A stretch of 49,572 bases of DNA from Gloeocapsopsis crepidinum LEGE 06123. GTDB taxonomy: Bacteria; Cyanobacteriota; Cyanobacteriia; Cyanobacteriales; Chroococcidiopsidaceae. The notes beneath the pieces were generated by a model. It was not told the DNA's origin. It saw only the letters and a program-made list of their open reading frames with translations, and ran no database searches. Below are positions 44,897 to 49,572 of the stretch, one piece after another. The stretch lies in assembly GCF_015207655.1 (NCBI RefSeq), contig NZ_JADEWN010000045.1, positions 1-49,572 on the forward strand, given 5' to 3'. Each line of letters begins with the position of its first letter. Position 1 is the stretch's first letter. Both the position numbers and the translations under genes were made by a program.

Positions 44897-45706
44897 ATGG
44901 ATTTAAACAATATTCAAACTTACTTACGTCCTCAAAGTTTAGAAACAGTTGAAAACTGGTCGCTAGGATGGTCTTGGCTAGCTGGTGGAACATGGGTATT
45001 TAGTCAATCACAACCTGATTTAAAAGTATTAGTAGATTTAGAAAAATTCGATTGGTCTGAAATTGAAGTTACCACTGAAGGATTAGTAATTGGTGCAACT
45101 TGCATAATGACAAAGTTGCGTCAGTGGAATTTTCCAGAACATTGGACAGGCGTTAAAGCGTTGTTTCGTGCAGTTGACGAACTGGCTTCTTTTAAAGTTA
45201 CCAACATGGCAACAGTAGGAGGCAATATTTGTTTAGCAATACCAGCAAGTACGTTTGCTCCTGCAATGGTAGCACTAGACGCAAGCTATGAAATTTGGCA
45301 TCCTCAAGCTGCGCCGCGTTTTGTTGCTGCTAGGGATTTTCAAATTGGGGTACAGCAAACAGTTTTACAGCCAGGCGAAGTTTTACGCAGAATCTCAATT
45401 CCGCAAGAGAGTCTAACATGGCGTATTAGTTATCAACGAGTTTGTATCGCAACCGCAGGAATTGCAATATCGATAATAGTTGCAGCTTGTAACCCGCAAA
45501 CATCACAAGTAAGATTTGGTTTAGGTGCTTGCGTACCGACACCGCGTGTTGTGGAATTTTCCCATATTCCTACATTAGATGAAATCGAGGAAGCCCTTAA
45601 CGCACAAGTACCATTGAATGATTTTATCGAAGACTATGCCGCAAGTGCAGCTTATCGGCAACACATTACCAAAGTTTTGATGCAGCGATCGCTTTTGGAA
45701 TTTTAG
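44897..45706 (+). CDS. Xanthine dehydrogenase FAD-binding subunit
   Basis: A 269-residue FAD subunit of the molybdenum hydroxylase family. The FAD-binding motif region is SWLAGGTWVFSQSQPDLKVLVDL, and the second pyrophosphate-binding block is NMATVGGNICLAIPASTFAPAM. It passes electrons from the Fe-S centres to NAD+ or oxygen. The C-terminal CO-dehydrogenase-type domain is shorter than in canonical enzymes. Start codon is 4 bp after uraD and the next gene starts 4 bp after its stop, so translation is probably coupled. Confidence 0.93.
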   Translation: MDLNNIQTYLRPQSLETVENWSLGWSWLAGGTWVFSQSQPDLKVLVDLEKFDWSEIEVTTEGLVIGATCIMTKLRQWNFPEHWTGVKALFRAVDELASFKVTNMATVGGNICLAIPASTFAPAMVALDASYEIWHPQAAPRFVAARDFQIGVQQTVLQPGEVLRRISIPQESLTWRISYQRVCIATAGIAISIIVAACNPQTSQVRFGLGACVPTPRVVEFSHIPTLDEIEEALNAQVPLNDFIEDYAASAAYRQHITKVLMQRSLLEF

Positions 45707-45710
45707 ATTT

Positions 45711-48431
45711 ATGCAAGAACCACTAACTTTTCAAGTTAATGGCAAAACATACACTGAAAGTTGTTCTCCAGGGACAAGCTTATTAACTTTATTACGCGAT
45801 CTTGGGTGGGTTGGCGTACACCGTGTTTGTGAATCAGGTGATTGTGGAAGTTGTACGGTATGGGTTGATGACAAACCTGTTCATAGCTGTATCTATCCAG
45901 TCATGAAGCTAGAGGGACACGACGTCACAACCATTGAAGGACTAGCAGTAGATGAATTAGCACCAATCCAGCAAGCTTTTCTCGAAAAACAAGGTTTTCA
46001 GTGTGGATTCTGCACTCCAGGAATGATTATGAGTGCAGCAAAATTGCAATTTAACTCACTAGCTGAACTACGCAAAGCTTTAGACGGTAATTTATGTCGC
46101 TGTACAGGATACGAGGCAATTCTGGAAAGTATTCTCGCAGCTAAAGAACAACGATCAGAATCTTGCTTAATGCAAAATCCTGTCGGCAAAAGTGTTCCCA
46201 AACAAGATGGATCAGCAATTGTTAGAGGTACAGCAAATTATACAGCAGATTGGTCGCCACCTGGGTTACTACACATTAAAGTGGTGCGATCGCCCCATCC
46301 CCACGCCCGTATTCGTAAAATTGACACCGAAAAAGCCAAAGCCCTTCCTGGCGTTCATGCAGTTTTTACCTATGAAGACGTTCAGCGTAAACCTTATACA
46401 ACGGCGGGACACGCCGATCCGGTACCCGATCCACTCGATCATTATTTATTAGATAATAAAGTCCGATTTATTGGCGATCGCGTTGCGGCAGTTGTTGCAG
46501 AATCGGTAGCGATCGCAATTCAAGCGAGTCAACTTATTGAAGTTGATTACGAAATTCTTCCTCATGTTATTGACCCTGTCAAAGCAATCAATGACTGTGG
46601 AGTTGTCATCCACGATGAACCAGAGTCATCGCAAATTTACGATCCTCAACGCAACATTGCAGCTAAAGTCACACTGGGAACGCATGATATTGAACAAGGC
46701 TTTGCTGAAGCTGATTTAATTGTTGAAAATACCTACTACTTACCAGCCGTTCAACACGTTCATTTAGAACCCCATATCAGCACAAGTTGGTTAGAAGCAG
46801 ACGGAACCTTGGTAGTGCGTTCGAGTACGCAAGTTCCATTTCACACGCAAAGAGTTCTATCACAGCTATTTGATTTACCAAAAGACAAAGTTCGCGTTTT
46901 CAAAACTCAAATCGGCGGAGGATTCGGTAATAAACAAGAAATTCTCACTGAAGATTTATGTGTTTTAGCAACGTTGCACACCAAAAAGCCTGTGCAATGG
47001 GAATTTACACGCGAAGAGGAATTTACAGCCACCAATAGCCGCCATGCGATGCAGGTGAGAGTAAGAACCGGAGTCAAAGCTGATGGTACGTTAGTCGCGC
47101 AAGAAATGGAAGCGATCGCCAATACAGGGGCTTATGGCAATCATGCACCTACAGTTGTCTTCTTGACAGGTTGCTATCCTCTAGGTTTATATCGATGTCC
47201 GCATCAGCGTTTTCTAGGATTATCAGTTTACACGAATACAATGCCTGCTGGTGCTTTTCGCGGCTATGGTGCAACACAGGGAACGTTTGCCGTTGAGTCG
47301 CAAATGGACGAAATTGCAGAGAAACTGGGAATTGATCCGATAGAACTGCGTCAGAAAAATATTATTCAACCTCACGATATCATTCGCCTCGGACGCGAAG
47401 GAGCGCATGACCATTTTCACTTGATTGGTAGTTATGGCGTACCCGAATGTTTTGCCAAAGTGACGCAAGCATTCAATTATGTTCCTGGAACGAAACCTAC
47501 TGTCAACAAACATCTACGGCGCGGTGTCGGATTTGCAGTGTCGATGCAAGGAAGTGGTTTAGCAAAAATTCATAGCGCAGGAGTGAAGTTATCGCTCAAA
47601 AGCGACGGAAAATACGAATTAAGAACTGGGGCGATTGACGTTGGTACAGGTGCTGATACATCATTGCGACAAATTGCCGCACACGTACTTGGTGTTACGG
47701 TTGCAGATATTGAACTGATTGCGGGTGATACGCACAATACCCCTTTTGATGCAGGTTCGTATGCATCAGCAACGACTTATATATCGGGTAAAGCCGTCAA
47801 TAAAGCCGCCGTTGCCATGCGATCGCAGATCTTAGAATTTGCAGCTAAAGTTCTCGCTACTCAACCAGAAAACATTACACTTACGCCAGATAAAGCGATC
47901 GCCGCCCAACAAGAAATTACACTACAAGAACTTGTCTCTCGTAATCAGCAATCTTTTGTTGTCGAAGTCGAACACGCCGCGAACGAATCATCTTTAACCT
48001 TTGCAGTGCAAGGTGCAGAAGTCGAAGTTGACACCGAAACGGGTAGAATCAATGTTCTGCGTTGCGTGCAAGCCATTGATGTTGGTACAGCAATCAATCC
48101 CAGAATCTGTCACGGACAAGCAACAGGAGGAATTGTGATGGGCTTGGGCTATGCGTTGTCTGAGGAGTTACTCATTAATGATTCAGGACGAATTTTGAAT
48201 CCTGCATTGCGGACATATCGCCTACCTACTGCCAAAGATACGCCGCAGATGGAAATTATTTTAGTCGAACAGCCCGATCCTTATGGTCCTTTTGGTGCGA
48301 AGGGTATTGGAGAAATTGGCACGAACTGTACTGCTGCCGCGATCGCCAATGCTGTTGCCCACGCAACAGGTGTTCGACTGACACAAATTCCGATGACGCC
48401 CGAACGAGTTTGGCAAGCCTTAAATGCTTGA
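45711..48431 (+). CDS. Xanthine dehydrogenase, fused 2Fe-2S and molybdopterin subunit
   Basis: A 906-residue enzyme. Residues 1-150 form the two [2Fe-2S] domains: C40, C45, C48, C60 (CESGDCGSC) and C98, C101, C129, C131 (CGFC, CRC). From about 165 on is the Mo-binding large domain, with FRGYG near 516-520 and the catalytic glutamate E868 in GIGE. Fusion of Fe-S to Mo, with FAD as a separate protein, is the layout of the Desulfovibrio aldehyde oxidoreductase (907 residues), not of the common XdhA/XdhB pairs. uraD and xdhC context favours xanthine or hypoxanthine as substrate; sequence alone does not exclude aldehydes. Confidence 0.92.
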   Translation: MQEPLTFQVNGKTYTESCSPGTSLLTLLRDLGWVGVHRVCESGDCGSCTVWVDDKPVHSCIYPVMKLEGHDVTTIEGLAVDELAPIQQAFLEKQGFQCGFCTPGMIMSAAKLQFNSLAELRKALDGNLCRCTGYEAILESILAAKEQRSESCLMQNPVGKSVPKQDGSAIVRGTANYTADWSPPGLLHIKVVRSPHPHARIRKIDTEKAKALPGVHAVFTYEDVQRKPYTTAGHADPVPDPLDHYLLDNKVRFIGDRVAAVVAESVAIAIQASQLIEVDYEILPHVIDPVKAINDCGVVIHDEPESSQIYDPQRNIAAKVTLGTHDIEQGFAEADLIVENTYYLPAVQHVHLEPHISTSWLEADGTLVVRSSTQVPFHTQRVLSQLFDLPKDKVRVFKTQIGGGFGNKQEILTEDLCVLATLHTKKPVQWEFTREEEFTATNSRHAMQVRVRTGVKADGTLVAQEMEAIANTGAYGNHAPTVVFLTGCYPLGLYRCPHQRFLGLSVYTNTMPAGAFRGYGATQGTFAVESQMDEIAEKLGIDPIELRQKNIIQPHDIIRLGREGAHDHFHLIGSYGVPECFAKVTQAFNYVPGTKPTVNKHLRRGVGFAVSMQGSGLAKIHSAGVKLSLKSDGKYELRTGAIDVGTGADTSLRQIAAHVLGVTVADIELIAGDTHNTPFDAGSYASATTYISGKAVNKAAVAMRSQILEFAAKVLATQPENITLTPDKAIAAQQEITLQELVSRNQQSFVVEVEHAANESSLTFAVQGAEVEVDTETGRINVLRCVQAIDVGTAINPRICHGQATGGIVMGLGYALSEELLINDSGRILNPALRTYRLPTAKDTPQMEIILVEQPDPYGPFGAKGIGEIGTNCTAAAIANAVAHATGVRLTQIPMTPERVWQALNA

Positions 48432-49401
48432 ATTTTATCAACAGATGGCGCAAACCTTACAACAAGGTTCGGCAGTTCTTGCCACGGTTGTGAATGTTAC
48501 AGGTTCAGTTCCGCGTGAGGTGGGGGCAAAAATGTTAGTGTGTCGCGATCGCGCGATTGGAACGATTGGCGGTGGGGCTGGGGAAGCTAAAGTCATTCGC
48601 CAAGCTTTGGAAGTTTTGGCAACTGGTGAGAAGCAGTTTGTGGAAATCGATCTATCTGGGGCGTTGCAGCGCGAAACTCAGGGGGTTTGTGGTGGTGCAA
48701 TGCAAGTTTGGCTGGAACGTTGGAGTGGAGATAAAGCAATCAAGTTATTAGAGCAAATTATTGATATTTTGTCAAGTGGCAAGTGTGGTACTTTAGTAAC
48801 GCCGTTTTTAGGAGACTCGCAGCCCTATTTGGAAATTGGAGATAACAAACCACAGAGGCACAGAGAAGCAGCTTTTAGAGAGATTTTGATGCCGTTACCA
48901 ACGTTATTAATTGTGGGGGCAGGTCATGTTGCTGTCCCTTTGGCAGCGATGGCGGCGATGATTGGTTTTCGGGTAACTGTTGTAGACGATCGCCACGAGT
49001 TTGCTTCTCAGGAAAGATTTCCCCAAGCAACTGCAGTAATTGCTCAACCCTTGACATTAGCGTTAAAATGTGCTTTAAATTCACAATATATCGCGTTAGT
49101 GACGCGGGGAATTCAGCATGATTTGGAGGCTTTACGGTTTCTACTGAAAACACCCGCTCAGTACATTGGAATGATTGGTTCGCGCAAGCGCGTACGCCTA
49201 GTGTGTCAGCAGTTGCAACAAGAAGGATATCCTCCAGAGGTTTTAGCATCACTCTACGCACCCATCGGGTTAGATATCGGTGCTTTGACACCCGAAGAAA
49301 TTGCGGTAAGTATTTGTGCCGAATTAATCAAAGTGCGGCGTGGTGGTACAGGTAAATCTTTATCTAATGCAGTCGCTAGGAGTATGACAAACTATGTGTA
49401 G
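48424..49401 (+). CDS. xdhC: XdhC-family molybdenum cofactor insertion protein
   Basis: A 325-residue chaperone that sulfurates and inserts Mo cofactor into xanthine dehydrogenase. It has the N-terminal XdhC domain (VTGSVPREVGAKMLVCRD, IGTIGGGAGEAKVIRQAL, GVCGGAMQVW) and the C-terminal Rossmann domain (LLIVGAGHVAVPLAAMAAMIG, YIGMIGSRKRVRLV). It overlaps the preceding gene by 8 bp, so it is translationally coupled and belongs to the same operon. The IS-like sequence begins about 50-70 bp after its stop. Confidence 0.95.
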   Translation: MLEFYQQMAQTLQQGSAVLATVVNVTGSVPREVGAKMLVCRDRAIGTIGGGAGEAKVIRQALEVLATGEKQFVEIDLSGALQRETQGVCGGAMQVWLERWSGDKAIKLLEQIIDILSSGKCGTLVTPFLGDSQPYLEIGDNKPQRHREAAFREILMPLPTLLIVGAGHVAVPLAAMAAMIGFRVTVVDDRHEFASQERFPQATAVIAQPLTLALKCALNSQYIALVTRGIQHDLEALRFLLKTPAQYIGMIGSRKRVRLVCQQLQQEGYPPEVLASLYAPIGLDIGALTPEEIAVSICAELIKVRRGGTGKSLSNAVARSMTNYV

Positions 49402-49469
49402 AAAGGGACGCGTTATAAAGTTTGCTAAGTTACTTCTGAGTACTTAGAGGATGTCTGAAAAGTCAAAGA

Positions 49470-49572
49470 CTATACCAATCGTCTCAACATAAGACGAATC
49501 ATCGCAACTTGAATCATCGCCTCAGAAGTGGCAGGTAAAACCTCATAATCTTTGCTCAGTCTCCGACACCAG
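49470..49572 (-). mobile_element. 3' end of an IS5-like transposase (cut by window edge)
   Basis: On the minus strand the last 33 codons read WCRRLSKDYEVLPATSEAMI then QVAMIRLMLRRLV and stop at 49470-49472. RRLSKDYExLPxTSEAxIxxAMIRLMLRRL is the conserved C terminus of IS5-type DDE transposases common in cyanobacteria. The bases just outside (gaggatgtctgaaaagtc, about 49448-49465) are likely the element's terminal inverted repeat, but the other end is out of view. It borders the xdhC gene. Confidence 0.8.

Noticed and set aside
1-49572. tRNA genes, CRISPR arrays, rRNA
   Set aside because: No T-loop signatures, regularly spaced direct repeats or rRNA blocks were noticed; a covariance search (tRNAscan-SE, Infernal) would be decisive and was not possible.

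Overview
The window is chromosomal DNA from a cyanobacterium. HIP1 octamers (GCGATCGC) recur in almost every gene. The gene set is typical of the phylum: a cyAbrB-type regulator, a CrtO-type carotene ketolase, CYP110- and CYP120-like P450s, Nat-type amino-acid transport components, a lumenal-type pentapeptide-repeat protein, and DUF2993 and WGxxGxxG family proteins. The genus cannot be fixed from the sequence alone. No rRNA, tRNA or CRISPR array was seen by eye.

Layout. 1-9.7 kb: CbiB/CobD (cobamide synthesis), an Rrf2 regulator, a cyAbrB regulator, a CLC chloride channel with CBS domains, a zinc-ribbon membrane protein, an ArnT-like glycosyltransferase, a PhyH-like dioxygenase and a LysR regulator. 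9.9-13.6 kb: a LysR-facing pair of tiny genes closed by a clear terminator, then an N-formylglutamate-amidohydrolase-like gene next to a GCS2-type carboxylate-amine ligase, and a small lipoprotein. 13.7-22.5 kb: dnaG, a pentapeptide-repeat protein divergent from a YraN nuclease-like gene, queA, and a 1141-residue membrane/coiled-coil/TPR protein built from about twenty 29-residue units. 22.5-30.4 kb: a radical-SAM SPL-like protein, a transketolase/phosphoketolase-like ThDP enzyme, a decayed YqhA-type gene, CYP110, DUF2993 and a Crp-like regulator. 30.5-42.4 kb: cysC, crtO, a saccharopine-dehydrogenase-like protein, TspO, a WGxxGxxG protein, a Na+/H+ antiporter, natD-like and natB-like genes, and a CYP120-like P450. 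42.5-49.6 kb: an intact Uma2 gene, a wrecked Uma2 gene, a wrecked hydantoinase gene, then a tight operon for purine oxidation (uraD, FAD subunit, fused FeS/Mo subunit, xdhC), ending at the edge of an IS5-like transposase.

How the parts work together. The clearest functional unit is the uraD-xdh operon (gaps of 4 and 4 bp, then an 8 bp overlap). Xanthine dehydrogenase makes urate, and UraD acts two steps further on toward allantoin. The enzymes between them, urate oxidase and HIU hydrolase, are not in the window. The neighbouring hydantoinase relic and the IS at the far edge suggest a larger purine/pyrimidine salvage locus that is being eroded.

The most unusual items are the 29-residue-periodic coiled coil with a nearly fresh 174-bp internal duplication, the unannotated 51-codon gene with a near-perfect Shine-Dalgarno and its own terminator, four copies of a double-hairpin dispersed element (one supplying the stop codon of the GCS2 gene), and three multiply broken pseudogenes.
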